From positions 310,001 through 374,000 of the forward strand of contig NZ_AUKE01000001.1 of assembly GCF_000424585.1 (NCBI RefSeq): a DNA stretch of 64,000 nucleotides, read 5' to 3'. The notes under the pieces were generated by a model, which ran no database searches, had not been told where the DNA came from, and saw only the letters and a program-made list of their open reading frames with translations. Shown piece after piece: positions 63,725 through 64,000 of the stretch. A program made the translations under genes and the position numbers. Every line of letters begins with the position of its first letter. The stretch's first letter is position 1. This DNA comes from Butyrivibrio sp. MC2013 (lineage in GTDB: Bacteria > Bacillota > Clostridia > Lachnospirales > Lachnospiraceae).

Positions 63725-64000
63725 TTATTTCCAGCTTGCGCAAAGCTTCTCAATGGCCCTGAAGGATTCCTCGCTGATATCATGCTCAATCCTGCAGGCA
63801 TCTTCCCTTGCTATCTCCTCATCCACACCCATAGCCACAAAGAAGCTTGTAAGAGTCTTGTGCCTGGTGTAGATCTTCTCTGCTATCTCCTGGCCCTTAT
63901 CTGTCAGAGTGATGAAGCCTGAATGGTTCATCTCCAGGTATCCGTTCTCTCTAAGGCGCTTCACAGCTATGCTGACACTGGGCTTGGTAACCGAGAGCAT
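63725..64000 (-). CDS. DtxR/MntR-family metal-dependent regulator, 5' end beyond window
   Basis: The 91 visible residues belong to a DtxR-like repressor: winged-helix recognition region VTKPSVSIAVKRLRENGYLE and wing FITLTDKGQEIAEKI, then the metal-binding/dimerisation segment DEEIAREDACRIEHDISEES with His and Glu ligands (ARED-A-C-R-I-E-H-D). The first helix is missing, so the gene continues past 64000 and the ATG at 64000 is probably internal. A metal-responsive repressor for Mn or Fe transport is the family role. The short MntR type (about 120-150 residues, no SH3 domain) is likely. Confidence 0.88.
   Translation of the reverse strand: MLSVTKPSVSIAVKRLRENGYLEMNHSGFITLTDKGQEIAEKIYTRHKTLTSFFVAMGVDEEIAREDACRIEHDISEESFRAIEKLCASWK

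Overview
The window looks like the chromosome of a motile, Gram-positive anaerobe of the Clostridia, most likely a Lachnospiraceae member close to Butyrivibrio. The evidence is the syntenic low-GC Firmicutes block ftsH-uvrC-hprK-ROK kinase-murB-rapZ-whiA-crh-like, methyl-accepting chemotaxis proteins with a sigma-28 type promoter, strong AGGAGG ribosome-binding sites, large InlB-repeat secreted proteins, and a DUF6472-like small Cys protein. This is a family-level inference from gene content only.

Layout. (1) 1-3.5 kb: a partial C39-like peptidase gene, a GNAT acetyltransferase, a DinB-like/DUF3795-like protein, and a decayed zeta-type toxin next to its small partner. (2) 3.5-11.2 kb: an A+T-rich accessory island bounded by direct copies of a tRNA 3' end plus its terminator (copies at 2.5, 3.5 and 11.1 kb). 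It carries a two-component system, an ABC exporter, an erythromycin-esterase-like protein, and the first of three AAA ATPase/DUF234-like proteins. (3) 11.2-25 kb: conserved backbone. Cyclophilin, a HAD-like/GNAT protein and glycerol kinase are followed by the long minus-strand cluster from ftsH to a diacylglycerol-kinase-like gene. Here HPr kinase, a Crh-like HPr paralogue (Glu at the catalytic His position, Ser46 kept), RapZ and WhiA lie together, suggesting a carbon/cell-envelope control locus. (4) 25-38.7 kb: a 56-codon DUF6472-like gene, a ferredoxin-ASKHA activator, an AraC-like half protein, two chemoreceptors, an OFA-type MFS transporter, a DUF4015-like glycosidase, two lipoproteins and a membrane protein. 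(5) 38.8-62.3 kb: three large secreted proteins (about 2719, 831 and 1987 residues). Between and around them lies a scrambled region with two more DUF234-like ATPases, RelB/YoeB and AbiEi/AbiEii toxin-antitoxin remnants, inverted and direct repeats and many hairpins. (6) 62.5-64 kb: tRNA-Lys(CTT), a TetR-like regulator and a partial DtxR/MntR-type regulator.

The most unusual content is the three-copy ATPase family (9435-10874, 47647-49065, 53091-54530). Copies 1 and 3 have the same control region: two inverted repeats of a 10-bp half-site, each pair separated by 17-18 bp, straddling a TTGAC/TACAAT promoter. Copy 2 has its own 19-bp half-site placed as an upstream hairpin and again over its ribosome-binding site. 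Copy 3 lies in a segment of about 2 kb that splits an abiEii gene into two recognisable halves. Together this suggests self-regulated, gene-disrupting units of an AAA+ ATPase fused to a nuclease-like domain. Mobility is inference; end sequences and target duplications were not found.

A second system worth attention is a 414-bp inverted duplication of the 3' end of the 831-residue surface-protein gene, placed about 6 kb away. It could support inversion or gene conversion. A third is a family of dispersed double-hairpin repeats (14.5, 18.6, 51.7 kb and a degenerate copy near 1.15 kb).
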